A stretch of 64,000 nt of DNA from Rheum nobile. Its lineage: Eukaryota > Streptophyta > Magnoliopsida > Caryophyllales > Polygonaceae. Both the position numbers and the translations under genes were made by a program. Below are positions 1 through 10,487 of this stretch, one piece after another. Location of the stretch: NCBI GenBank assembly GCA_027886185.1, contig WOAB01000040.1, positions 11,656,001-11,720,000 of the forward strand, written 5' to 3'. The notes under the pieces were generated by a model. The model saw nothing but the letters and a program-made list of their open reading frames with translations, ran no database searches and was not told the origin of the DNA. Every line of letters begins with the position of its first letter. The stretch's first letter is position 1.

Positions 1-169
1 GGTGCTCGGTGGAGCTCTTGCGGAACAAGAGGAGGGCGTTGGTGAAGATGAGGAGGAGGTCGCGGTAGAACATCGGGTGCGACTCGCTGTAGAGGCCTCG
101 CTCCAGTTGGGATTCAACTGTTTCCACATCCATGTGTTGCCGGATCAGCATCTTGTACTTCTGCGTTTT
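1..169 (-). CDS. Bromodomain protein, exon 3 (partial, start of bromodomain)
   Basis: Read on the minus strand, this stretch gives an open frame of about 56 codons that continues past the window edge. It contains YKMLIRQHMDVETVESQLE and then FYRDLLLIFTNALLLFRKSS, which match the start of a plant bromodomain: the region leading into the acetyl-lysine pocket, with an F/Y-rich helix and the conserved N-A-L pattern. The exon follows a TTGTTGCAG acceptor (AG at 170-171) and joins in frame to exon 2, which ends on a codon boundary. Plant proteins with an N-terminal Myb/SANT-like region, a basic coiled middle and a C-terminal bromodomain are thought to be nuclear chromatin readers. The rest of the bromodomain and the stop codon lie outside the window. 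Family assignment is confident; the exact orthologue is not determined. Confidence 0.85.
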
Positions 170-1266
170 CTGCAACAAGAAACATAATTCCAACATGACC
201 TACATCTAAATAATACGGAGTAGGATTTTCTACTTGTTTTAGTACCAAAATAATATCCTTCAAACATTGCCAGTGCCTACTAAAAACTGTCCAACTACAA
301 AATTCGGACATGCACGTACCTACTAGTATTATATTCTCTTACCATTTTATGTTTTATAACAAACTGATGCAACATTTCTTATACAACTTTTGAATATGTG
401 GTTTCGTGAAATTCATTCCCTTGTCACAACACTACAAAATTATCATCCTAGCTAGAGTAATGGGGCAACCCGCAAACTCGGCGAAAGCACCAAAAAAAGA
501 AGAGCCCAACCCGTTAATACAGCTTAATCATGACCAGGTCCAGGTATCAATCATCGTGATAATGCCCGTACCTGTTTCTCTCTCTTTCTTTTGTTGTAAT
601 TAAGATCCACAAACATCAGAGCATCACATTTGATTTTTCTAGTTTCTTTTTTTTTTAAAGAAAATGTTATTATTTGCCTTGTGAGAATACGCACCGTATA
701 AAACGTGACGTAATATTGGAATTAACTTTTACTGAATATAAGACACCATCGAATACAAACACTTAAATTAGTTATAGGAATTTTCCCTATTCTAATTATA
801 TACTAGTAATTTCAATCATTTTACATTGATGTGGCCCGTGGGATGTACTCCAACCTCTATAAAATTTTCAATATCATCACAACATACAAACACAGTTTTC
901 TTATAAGTTTGTGATTTTTTTTCATATGCATCTTACGTGTACAATCATATATTTTTAGATTTGCACACTTACAGAATGTGTATGTACGGTACGTGTATTT
1001 CAAACTTTTAGACTTTTGACTAAAAAATATACGTAGACAAATTAGTAGATAAAGAAAAAGAAATATGGAAAATTAAAAATATGTTTATAAGTTCATAATA
1101 GTAGAGAATAGAAAATGGAAGAATTATAATATTTTTTATTTCTTTTAACGTATATAGTGGTAAAATTATTTTTTGTTTATTGAATCTAGTTGTAGAATTT
1201 ACAAACTAAAGCCCTTCACCACGTATACGTTTTCAAAAAAAAATTTGTCAAAACCACGTATACTAT

Positions 1267-1366
1267 ATCAAATAAACACTTAGTTTTAACTTTCCTATAT
1301 TTAGTTATGAAATAAAAAAAGATTAAAAACGAAAGAAAAAGAGAGGGATTATTACCTGACTAGGAA
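1267..1366. repeat. Direct repeat copy A (intronic copy of exon 2/intron 2 boundary)
   Basis: This 100 bp is identical to 5623-5722 except for one base (TATATTTAG here, TATATTAAG there). It includes the last 11 bases of exon 2 and the GT donor, so a second, unused copy of the splice donor sits deep in the intron. A partial further copy of its ACGAAAGAAAAAGAGAGGG stretch follows at once, at about 1367-1388. Confidence 0.9.
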
Positions 1367-2509
1367 ACGAAAGAAAAAGAGAGGGATTGTTTTGGTTATT
1401 ACTGGCCCAAAAAAGTTTCTAACTTAGATTCAAAGATCAGTATAATGTAAAAAAGTTACTCTATATAATAGTTTTTCAGAATATACTTTTATGTATTATC
1501 ATACCACTTTTTCTTGGAACCCAGTAAAGACTAGTCATTTTACATATATACGTGAACTCTTTGGCCTTTCCTCATTTCTATTTTTTATGCTTTCCCTTCA
1601 GCTTACAATGTCCTTGATTGCAATAATTCAGCAATAACTGACAACTTGTTTTTATATCAAAACTAGTGATTATGCCCGTGCTATGCACATGCCTTCTTTT
1701 CTTAGTAAATTTTATTCATTTAGCTTAGTAAATACATCTTATCTTGTAAAAACATTATTTAATGTGTTCATTTCAAAGACCTTTAAATTATTTAGAGATT
1801 TAAATAGAAATTGGTTTCCTGTATATTGTAAAGATAATTATTATGAAAATGTGGTGATATGTTGTAAATACCAAATGCCTTAAAAAACGAATATTCAATC
1901 TATCAGAACCATCTTAAAGAAATAACATAAGTCATCTTCGTACATTTTTTTTCTTGCTCCTCCCCCAGATCTTTTTAAGTTTACATGGAATTCAATATCG
2001 ATCACTAAATCCTAAGTCAAACAGATATATCAATAATCATTTATATGATAAAAAAATATTATAAGCTTGTTCAAATAATGTAAATAAATACTGAATTTAA
2101 ACTTCAAAAATAATGCACATAATATTTAAAAATCTGATGAAGTGGAACTTTCTATTATCTCACTTCAAGTGTTACTTTGTAAAAGTTGCCTGAAAATCCT
2201 TATTGTCGTTCAAGTGCATGTATATGTATAAATGTATATATATCTATTGGATGTCCTATTATTCTTATTTCTTTTAAACACTTTGAAATATTTTCTCAGT
2301 GAATTTAATGACAATTAAATTTATAATAGTTGTTTATCTTTCATAACCTTAATTTAGCGAGGATTCATAACTTTATACTACTATAATTGAGTTGGTCACT
2401 TAAAATGATATCTAAGATGGCATTTGTTATACGTTAAACTAACATAATACAAATGTTACCTTTAGTTTACGTAATGTAGAATTGTGTAGAATAATTCTTT
2501 CAACATGAG

Positions 2510-2531
2510 ATATATATATATATATATATAT
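2510..2531. repeat. AT dinucleotide microsatellite
   Basis: An uninterrupted AT run of about 22 bases in intron 2. Confidence 0.95.
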
Positions 2532-5500
2532 GATTATTGTGACTAAATTAACTATCTATGAAAATATATGAAAGTAGGATCTCTTTTCTGGTGCAAACTA
2601 ATTTCATAATATTTTGAAGTTAATTACTTGAGATTTAAACTTAGAATCAACTCATTAATAATTTAAAATATGTTGTGCACACAACGATTTAATTTATGTA
2701 TTCTATAACACATTAAGTTTTATAACATCTTAGACACAATATGAGGTTCGTACAACATTTTCATGTAATAAGTTTTAGACGATCAAACTTCTTATTAATA
2801 CTTTGAAATGGTAAGAATCTGTTTACATCACCACTACTTTCATTAAAATAATCTGTACATAACATACAATTACAAAATTATTTTGTTAAATGTAGAGATT
2901 ATTCTCTTTTAATTAGTGTGTATGTATTAGAAGGAAAAAAACAGCTAAAAAGCTCTCAAGGAAAATTGAACCAATGACCTATAGATCCTTATGTGACACT
3001 CTAACTACTAAGTTTTACACAATTATTTGATTTTATTTTCACAACAAAAATTATATTTGGAAAAAATGCTATTACAATTATATATAATGACTTCAAGGAA
3101 TGTTACACTAATATACAACACTATGAGGAATGTTAACAGTTTAAAAAGATAAATTGAACAGCTAACAAATTGATTTTATTTTACCCATGCAACTAGCAAA
3201 ATTTCTTTTATTGACTGAGCCAAATTTTATGATGCTATGGTAGAGGCGAAGAACTGAAGAAGTGATGCCTTCTAATTCTTTTGTAAATCAAGATTCTTAA
3301 TATGTTTTCTCGCTAGGTTATTCAACCATCTCATTTGTTACTTGTCTTCGATATCTTATACTCATATATGAAACTAAGTATCCTGTCAAAAATTAGTAAA
3401 TTGAAATATTTTAATCAATTACACATGTTGGCCTGGTATCATGATAAATTCACAATAAGATTTATGCATATACAATATGTTGAAGTAAATATACTTACAA
3501 TGAGGATACTGCATGGTAGGGAGCTCACTATTGAATTTTATTGATTTTGTTGGCTCTTGATTTTGCGAAGTACGTAATATATGGAGCTTGGAAAATCATA
3601 AATTGAGTGGCGATTCGATTGGTGATGGGTGAGTTCTTATGTTGCATGCTTCAAATGAGTGAGATGCGATCGATTTTGGCGGGTTGTTATGCATTGCTGC
3701 ATACTTCAACCTCTTTATATGGAGTTGTAATTGTAATGCATGATTGTTTTAATTTAGGCTTAGAAAAATAACTTAATTATTGGAACATGCAACAGTTACA
3801 CTTTTGCTTAATACTCATTTATAATTTATAATGATTTTGAAATTCATTCAGTGACTTTTTGACTGGTTTGAGTGTAACGGTTTTACAACCTTTTGGATGG
3901 TTTACGTTTTATTACATGAATGTCTCAATAAATTATACGAAGTATTTATGTAGGAAAAATGAACCATCGACTTTTAATAGTGGATTATTTCACATTTACT
4001 CTCTTACAACACCTTTTTCATAAAAAAAACTCTCTTACAACACACTAAATATATACTCTCGAAATTTGAAAATTTTATTTTATTTGGGTATGTAGAAAGG
4101 CCAAAAAGGTATAACGACTCGCTTAAATATAATGTAGTTTTGAATTGTTGATGACACAACTTTTTCCCTTGGGCTGCTAATTAATCAAACGAAAACAACA
4201 TTGAAAATCATATGTATGGTTAGGAGTTATACTATATATGTATAGGGATAGGAAAAAACTGGACCTTAAAGGTCCTTAATATTATGTATGTAGAAGAAAT
4301 GTCTTACTTACAATTGCATGTGCATGTTCATCTCAAATATTATGGATAATTAATTACTTTAGACTCTACTTTATTTTTTCATAGATATATAAATATATAG
4401 ATATAATATATATATATTATGTATTAGTTTTTAAAATATTATTACAACAAAAGATTTTTTATATTTTTATAATATATCATACAATTAGTGATTGATTTGC
4501 ATATATGATAGATTTAAAAAAAATCAAAACAAATACATAATAAAGTTTAATAACAAAGTTATTCTAATTCTATAATAAATGAAATGAGTATTGATTACTC
4601 AAGACTCTATTTTACATTATATATAGATTCATATAAGTATGAATAATACTACAAAATATCAAAATTTAGAAATCAAACTTTATTATGATCAAGTTGATAC
4701 TTCATATGTAAAAGAAGATTTAATATTTTTTTGGTCCGAATGAAGATTTTTTTTTGTTACATGCACACATGTAAAGGCAAACTTGCATGGTCCCACTTAC
4801 AGTAAAATATCATGCTAGTTGGTTATTTTCTATTTTATACCATGAAAAACGAACCATCCGAAGTTATGGGTACCGTACGTATATTTGTTCGGTATAAAAA
4901 GCAAGGTCGACACTGAAAAATTATAAATAACTTCATTTCTATTCATTTAGAAGATGACAAGTTTTCCCATCTAACTAGTGCCTAACACCTAACCCGCCTC
5001 CTAACCATCACGATACTGCATTAATATTGGTCTTTTTCAACAAATTAAAGCGCAAGCCAGTACGTTGCCCATAATATATAGTACTACTATTAGACTCTAA
5101 AAATTTGTTATTCCTTATTATCTATTAATTGACTACTACAGTATAAAAAAATTAAGAGAAATATTGTAGAGGGGGCATAAAAAATTCGAATGATAAATAG
5201 ATCAGGCATTATACTCTTCTGACAATGACTAGTTTGCAAGTACCCAACTAATTAAGCACATTGACCTGGTTTGAACTTCCTGAAACCGTAATATACAAAG
5301 AAAAATGAAAAATCACTACCCGAAATTGTTTGTAAATCTTGTTTTGTAAACTAACTCTTTTTCTACAAAATAATTTATTTATTCCTTCAAAAATATACTA
5401 GCTTGACCGTTACGTGTGTGGTAATAATTTCAACACGACCTCAAACAAAACGGAGGTAGCGCAATCCTTTTGTTACTAGAAAGAATTCATTTTTAGGATC

Positions 5501-5622
5501 TCTTTGACCAACGTAATTAAAAATATTTTTTTACTTATAATATATCTTTTTAAAACATATAATAATATAAGAAAATGTAAAAACTGAATAAAAAATATAT
5601 TTTTCAAAAAGAATCTGTATTT

Positions 5623-5722
5623 ATCAAATAAACACTTAGTTTTAACTTTCCTATATTAAGTTATGAAATAAAAAAAGATTAAAAACGAAAGAAAAAGAGA
5701 GGGATTATTACCTGACTAGGAA
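5623..5722. repeat. Direct repeat copy B (spans exon 2 donor)
   Basis: Partner of 1267-1366, 99 of 100 bases identical, same orientation, offset 4356 bp. This copy holds the donor that is in frame with exon 2 and so is probably the original. Confidence 0.9.
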
Positions 5723-6405
5723 GCCGGCGCTGGAACACCAAACCGTGCTTGTGCGACCGAACGATCTCCAAAAACCTAATCAACGGCTGTGATTTCACGT
5801 CCACCCTCTTGTTGGCGGGAGATAATTTCTCCACCTCAATTTCGTTGCTGCCGCTACCAACATCATTGCTCCGTCGCCACCCCCGGCGCTTCCTCATCGA
5901 CAAACTCGCTGAACTCTGCCCATCGCTGCTCTGCTTCGCCTCCTCGGGCGCATCTAACTCCTTGACCTCCCGCTTCGACCCGGACACCGACGCTCTCAAC
6001 TCGCCCGGGTTGCCGAGTCGAATCGGCTGACTCGGTCTCCCAACCACCTTCTCGGCTGAAAAGTTCTTATCCGGTTCCGATTCCAAGGCTGGCCGAACCG
6101 GATCCGGTTCGCCGTTCTCACTTACGTTCGGTATCTGTATCCGGTTCGACCCTTTTCCCTGAGCCGGGGCAGCTCTAGGAATCGCCGAATTCGACTCGTT
6201 CAAGGACCGATCCTCGGGCTCATCGGATGGTTCTGTGGAGACTGATCTGTCGGCTACTTCGGCCGTAGATCCGTCCGATTCTCTGCCCCTGCGCTCGTCG
6301 CCGGCGTCACTCCGATCCGCTATCTTCCGCAGATCTGCTTCATCTTCTGCATTCGACCAGCTCCTCTCTCTCTCCTCTAATCTCTTCACTTTCGATTGCA
6401 GGGAC
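5712..6405 (-). CDS. Bromodomain protein, exon 2 (charged linker region)
   Basis: Minus-strand exon of 694 bases with acceptor TTTTTCAG at 6413-6406 and donor CAG|GTAATA at its end. Its first base completes the split codon from exon 1, followed by 231 codons. It opens with a short coiled segment (SLQSKVKRLEERERSW), then a long Ser/Glu/Asp-rich low-complexity linker, a basic patch MRKRRGWRR that could serve nuclear localisation, and finally PLIRFLEIVRSHKHG and RRL. That last part is the conserved lead-in to the bromodomain in this plant family. The frame then runs into the intron and stops, so the splice is needed. GC content is clearly higher than in the intron, as expected for a real exon. 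The linker sequence itself is not diagnostic. Confidence 0.88.
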
Positions 6406-6500
6406 CTGAAAAAGAAACGAAAATCCAATCAATCAGATCTCTAGCGAAGAAACACACGAAGTAAGATATCAGATCTGTTCTTCTACAATAGAAATTTTAC

Positions 6501-6928
6501 ACGATCGAGACGTTGTGACGTTCGACCTCGCGCCGGAGCTCTTCGACTCGGAGTCTCCTCAACTCATCGATCATGAACGGTAACTTCTCCCAGAGATCAC
6601 GTTCTCCAGCGACATAGTTTTCTCCGTCGGATATTCCGGCATCCTGGTTGAGGGCAGGCCTTTCATTTCCGCATCCAGTGACGTCAAATCGACACTTCAA
6701 GGCGTGATACCTCTGCTCGCAGTCGTGAGGTGTGAAAGCAATTGAAAAGTTGTTGTTACTGCTTTTTTTCCAAGTTGCGTGTCTGGAAGTAGCACGCTTC
6801 TGAACTTCCACGGATATGAAGTCCCAGCTCTCGGTGCCATGGCGGCTAATAGCGCACGCAAGCAAAAGCTCCTCCAGTGTCCCCCACGCGTTTCCGTCCT
6901 TTGACGACGCCGTATCCGCCATCGCCAT
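6501..6928 (-). CDS. Bromodomain protein, exon 1 (Myb/SANT-like N-terminus)
   Basis: The chosen start is the ATG at 6928 (MAMADTASSKDG), just before WGTLEELLLACAISRHGTES. That is the N-terminal Trp-containing SANT/Myb-like helix typical of plant bromodomain proteins with this layout. A longer frame reaches back to 7147, but its extra N-terminus is low-complexity and basic and is better read as 5' leader. Further on come CEQRYHALKCRF, matching the third Myb-like helix, and a helix DELRRLRVEELRREVERHN that continues into exon 2. The donor is ATCGT|GTAAAA at 6501/6500, leaving two bases of a codon; intron 1 (6406-6500) is 95 bp. The protein is expected to be nuclear and to bind chromatin, by family knowledge. 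The exact start is moderately sure. Confidence 0.85.
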
Positions 6929-8039
6929 TTCCTCTCCCTGTTTTTGGATATTAGGGTTTAAATGATTCTTATATTTGGTTCTTAGTTTAACTTTCGTGGA
7001 GCTCAATTTTTTATGTTTTCCGTCCTTTTTTTTTTTTTGGGCTGCTTCGCGTCTTTGGCAGGGATGATGAATTGGGTTACGAGATCTTTCCCAGCTCTTT
7101 AATATACCGGTTCTCCGACTCCGAGAATTGACATTTTTGCCCTGCATGCTTTACAATAATTGCTACCGAGCCAATATACCATCTCCCTTCATTCTAGTCC
7201 ACTTGACGGTTGCTTACATCTGAACCGTTCACTTCTTCCTGGACCTCACTAAATTGCACTTCAAGGTTCTATGGACGGTGCAAATGAGTAGAGGGGTTTG
7301 TAGAATTTATGCTTCACGCTTGCTCGAATGCTTAATAGGTGACTTAGAGCGGTTTTGCCAATAACAAAAAAACCGAAGGTCAGAGAATATGACTATTTAT
7401 ATTAGATGTTGAGGCTAGAGTAAGACTAGCATTTTCAGTTATTAGATTACTTTACCTATCAACAATTAGTTTTAAAGGGTTTATATGTCGGGCTTATACA
7501 CAAATTGTATTCGTATAAACATATTGTATTCGTATAGACATGAATTCCGTCTGTATAAGTCACCGGAATTGAACACATATTAGCTTTTAAACAATTTTGT
7601 TATCTTTTCAATTTGGAATAAGTGATGTGGGTGAGGTCGGATGATATGAAGTCGACCCCAATATATATGTTGAAGTAATTTTGAAGGATAAAACTTTCTT
7701 ATTGTTTCGTAAATGCAGTCTTGTCCGAAATCCTGGAATTTGTTTCTTCTTGGATTTTCAATATCTTCTTTTAATAAAAGAATTTTACTTTAAAATTTTG
7801 AAAGATTTGAATTTTAGAAAATCGCCATTCGAAAATACGATTAGATTGGAGTAGAAGAACATTAGAGAACCGTATGGTTATCTACTGCTCAATTTCTTGA
7901 AACCGTGGAATCTCATGAATTGGGCCTACAAACTCCAACAAAGCCCATCATGATCCTCTTCGAGCTTGCCCAAGCCCATGAAGAGAGAAGAATCCAACGC
8001 TGGCAAATGTCAAGCTTACTAGTTAAGAAGGGATTAAGA
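6929..8039. other. Upstream region of the bromodomain gene; no gene seen
   Basis: This holds the 5' leader and presumed promoter. A poly-T/poly-A tract lies at 7029-7040. Nothing further upstream looks coding; the short frame at 7905-8090 has no recognisable features. I could not place a TATA box with confidence. Confidence 0.5.
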
Positions 8040-8440
8040 ACTAGATTGTCTTTCTCGGAAAAATTCAATCTAAATCATCTTTACAGATGATCATAAGAAA
8101 ATCATTTAACATAGGGTGAAGGGTCCCCGTACAGATAACATTGACATTCATACAATGGTTTCGTAGAATATCTATATTACAGTCTTTTGATACGAGAAAA
8201 TCAACAGCTTGATTAGCCTCTCTATAGTAGTGTTGGATTATGACATCCTCGAAATGAGATAAAAATCTTCGTATATTTTTTTATTATTATCTTAATTTCC
8301 CATGGTGTATCCCAAATTTCTTGTAGAGTGTTTGTGATTGTCAGGTTATCTCCTTCAATCATAAGCTTCTTAATACCAAGTCGACATACATGTACCACTC
8401 TTGTTACGTTTCCGCCTAAGGATCTTCGTTCTGGTTCAAG
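8040..8440 (-). pseudogene. LINE fragment: C-terminal half of RNase H domain
   Basis: The minus-strand translation contains VVHVCRLGIKKLMIEGDNL, matching the LINE-type RNase H pattern in which a Gly-Ile precedes the E-x-D-(N/S) active-site strand. It is followed by IWDTPWEIKIIIKK. After frameshifts, HYYREANQAVDFLVSK can be read, the family's C-terminal His-x(3)-N-x(2)-AD motif. Several stops and frameshifts make it a decayed copy. It continues the LINE whose N-terminal RNase H half lies at 9465-9892; about 1 kb of other sequence sits between. The left boundary is uncertain to within about 150 bases and no clear poly-A tail is seen. Confidence 0.7.
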
Positions 8441-9464
8441 AAAAGTCCTCCTCCAAGGCTTCGTGTGATGCAAGTCTCGGTTTGTCGTCAATCTAGTCAC
8501 AAGAAGGTTTCTTTTCGTGGTTTTTAGGGTTTTTGTTTGCAAGAGCATAAAAAGGGATAGTTAATTTGGACCTATTGGGTATGACACACCAATAGACTTT
8601 AAAAGAGGTTTGTTGGTTTACCAAGGATATGACGCACCTAAGCTAAGCAACCGTTTTGGATATGACTCACCAAAACCGAGTAGATTGAAATGAATATGAC
8701 TCACCAATACAAAACACTAAAGAACATGAACTAATTAAAAGTTCAATCAATGAAACTTAAAGTTTTGTATATTCAATAATCAAAAGCTACCTAACAATGA
8801 AAAACGGTAAGCACTTAAATAGACCAAATGTTCTCAAAAACCCTAATTGTTCCATAAACTCGTACGCCCTCCTCAAAGTTCCGTTGGGCCTGAAATTTGG
8901 ACACAACAACAAGCCCAGGGATGCCAACATATCCAAAAATCCGCACAAATGCACGATGTATCATGATTTACGCCTCTGCACAAGATTGGCGCCATACGCT
9001 GTGGCTGCTGGCGTCGTGACTTGACTCCCCTGGCTCGACTTCTTCGAGACCTCTTCAACTTCCCTCATCCAACTTTGGCTCCTTGGACTCCTTGGCATCC
9101 CCAATGAAGATTGGCTACGTTTTTCTCGGGCCAAGTCGTATGGATTGACAATTTGACCCTGGCTCATCACAAATGGTCTTGTTGGCGCCGCTACTATGAG
9201 GCCCCTAGTGTCTTCCCAAAGAATTCCTCCTTCCATTGGCCTCATACTTTGCAGGGGTTCCTCAATTAATCCTTCTTGATAATTGGAACTAGAATGGCTC
9301 AATTTGGACATTGTTGGCTTGACGATCTTGAAAAACCCTAGTTTGAGGCCCGACGGCAGCGTCGTTAGCAGCATTGTCACTCTTCTAGGCTTGGCTCGAC
9401 TCTTTGCTTGGTCTTGCATCTTGATGGGATTCAATATCACATCAACTCCGATCCACATCGAATT
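8441..9464. other. Unclassified ~1 kb segment inside LINE RNase H
   Basis: This interrupts the LINE RNase H domain. Its edges carry related stretches, TAGGCGGAAAC at the left and TAGGCAGAAGC at the right (both minus sense), which could be a decayed duplication of about 9-11 bp. Inside are four degenerate repeats of an ATATGACTCACC-like motif at about 8575-8730. A minus-strand frame at 8961-9458 (165 codons) has no domain I recognise. A MULE-like or other insertion is possible, but no terminal inverted repeat is visible. Confidence 0.4.
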
Positions 9465-9892
9465 GGCTTCTGCCTATAGAACATTTTTTGGTTGAATATT
9501 CTGACTATCGATGAAAATAATCTTACTAATCTTATCCCTAAAAAGAAAACTAATTTTGGTTATACCATTTCCAATCCTGGATCCATCAAAATTTAGTTTG
9601 ATATGCCCACTTGTAGGTTTTGTCCATGTAATTTCCGTATCTTTCTTCTGTTTTTTATATTGTTTCTTCTCTACCTCTATTGTTTTGAAAAACCTGTAAG
9701 ATGCACAAATATCAACACATCTTGTCTTATCATTTGGCTGGTTACGGAAAATGATGGAATTACTTGGTTCCATATATGCCACCAAGGAAAATATGCAAGC
9801 TCAAAATTGGACATTGCTCTTCTGTTGTATGTTAAATTATTAATAAAATTGATTGTAAATAATGATGGATGCAGACATTCATTTAACTGTCT
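9465..9892 (-). pseudogene. LINE fragment: connector and N-terminal half of RNase H
   Basis: Minus-strand reading, with frame changes, gives NFELAYFPWWHIWN, then SIIFRNQ, then TWTKPTSGHIKLNFDGSRIG. This is the usual order in plant LINEs: a Trp-rich connector, the IIFRN motif, and the RNase H start with the W-x-K-P and N-x-D-G-S active-site strand. The frame stops soon after at the junction with the foreign segment at 9464. On the other side the LINE continues beyond the TRIM at 9898-10428. Confidence 0.8.
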
Positions 9893-9982
9893 CCCTGTGT
9901 AATACCCCGGATTTGTAATCCTTTATAAGGATTAGAATGCTACCCATGTCAACAAGAGCTCTTCCTTTTCCTGGTTCAAGTG

Positions 9983-10056
9983 AGGACAAAGAACTAGGAA
10001 GTTAAGGGTGCTAGGACGGGAGTAGTCCTGGGATGGGTGACCTCTTGAGAAGTTTC
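9983..10056 (+). promoter_or_regulatory. 5S rRNA-derived pol III promoter region in TRIM LTR 1
   Basis: Resembles the 3' two thirds of plant 5S rRNA: AGTTAAGGGTGCTAGGACGG covers the A-box region and GATGGGTGACCTCTTGAGAA the C box. It carries more changes from 5S than the second LTR does. Confidence 0.85.
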
Positions 10057-10313
10057 CGATTGGCATGGGGATAGCGCTTCTAAGGCTGTGGGCCTTACAA
10101 ATGATATTAGAGCCGACTCTGGGTTACGAGTGGGCTTGTTTTGGATGGCAGTCGCTCGACCCAGAGGGTGGTCTTTGGGACTTGACGAGCCTTGACGAGG
10201 TCGTCAAGGGTTTAAGTGGCGGTGATTGTAATACCCCGGATTTGTAATCCTTTATAAGGATTAGAATGCTATCCATGTCAACAAGAGCTCTTCCTTTTCC
10301 TAGTTTAAGTGAG

Positions 10314-10385
10314 GACAAAGAACTAGGAAGTTAAGCGTGCTAGGGCGGGAGTAATCCTGAGATGGGTGACCTCCTGGGAAGTTCC
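10314..10385 (+). promoter_or_regulatory. 5S rRNA-derived pol III promoter region in TRIM LTR 2
   Basis: AGTTAAGCGTGCTAGGGCGG and GATGGGTGACCTCCTGGGAA match the A box and C box of plant 5S rRNA almost exactly. Of the two LTRs this one stays closest to 5S. Confidence 0.88.
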
Positions 10386-10433
10386 CGGTTGGCATGGGGA
10401 CAGCGTTTCTAAGGTTGTGGGCCTTACACCCTG

Positions 10434-10482
10434 TTACATTGAGCACTGTCTTAGTGTATTTGCAGTCAAAGAATAAATGATT
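10434..10482 (-). pseudogene. LINE fragment: zinc-binding region between RT and RNase H
   Basis: Minus sense reads INHLFFDCKYTKTVLNVTG, the H-L-F-F-x-C motif of the zf-RVT region of plant LINEs. It is squeezed between element A (the AATGT duplication at 10483-10487 adjoins it) and the TRIM. It links the fragments at 15974 and 9892. Confidence 0.85.
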
Positions 10483-10487
10483 AATGT

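Larger units (their letters stand above)
170..5711 (-). other. Intron 2 of the bromodomain gene (5.54 kb, AT-rich)
   Basis: The donor is CAG|GTAATA at 5712/5711 and the acceptor is TTGTTGCAG at 171-170; both keep the reading frame. I found no convincing ORF, LTR or transposase in it. It holds an AT microsatellite, a 100 bp direct repeat of its own 5' boundary, and a short hairpin-like motif GCCCGTGCTATGCAC near 1674. That motif resembles ends of dispersed repeats in eudicots, but I cannot assign it. Short open frames inside (for example 1683-1883 and 3335-3544) look like chance. About 4.26 kb between the two repeat copies may be inserted DNA. Confidence 0.8.
9898..10428 (+). mobile_element. 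Cassandra-like TRIM retrotransposon carrying 5S rRNA sequence
   Basis: The two LTRs are 202 bp each (9898-10099 and 10227-10428), both starting TGTAATACCCC and ending CCTTACA, around a 127 bp internal part. After the first LTR, ATGATATTAGAGCC is a decayed initiator tRNA-Met primer binding site (usual core TGGTATCAGAGC). The 5 bp CCCTG is duplicated at 9893-9897 and 10429-10433. The LTRs differ at about 14 sites by eye (roughly 7 percent), mostly C/T or G/A changes, which suggests an old, methylated insertion. It carries no coding capacity, as expected for terminal-repeat retrotransposons in miniature, which depend on other elements' proteins. It interrupts the LINE in its zinc-binding region. 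Confidence 0.93.

Noticed and set aside
2..187. Plus-strand 61-codon ORF at the left edge
   Set aside because: It is the opposite strand of bromodomain exon 3, whose splice site and motif are much stronger evidence.
2510..2531. AT tract as a replication origin or matrix site
   Set aside because: A simple microsatellite alone is no evidence of such function.
1660..3545. Helitron or LINE end in intron 2 suggested by GCCCGTGCTATGCAC
   Set aside because: The motif resembles ends of dispersed eudicot repeats, but no second end, hairpin with CTRR or coding remnant was seen.
4262..4276. Small palindrome GGACCTTAAAGGTCC in intron 2
   Set aside because: A single 15 bp palindrome in AT-rich sequence; no repeats of it or other context found.
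9983..10385. Possible 5S rRNA genes
   Set aside because: Only the 3' two thirds is present, it repeats exactly with the LTRs, and target duplications flank the pair.
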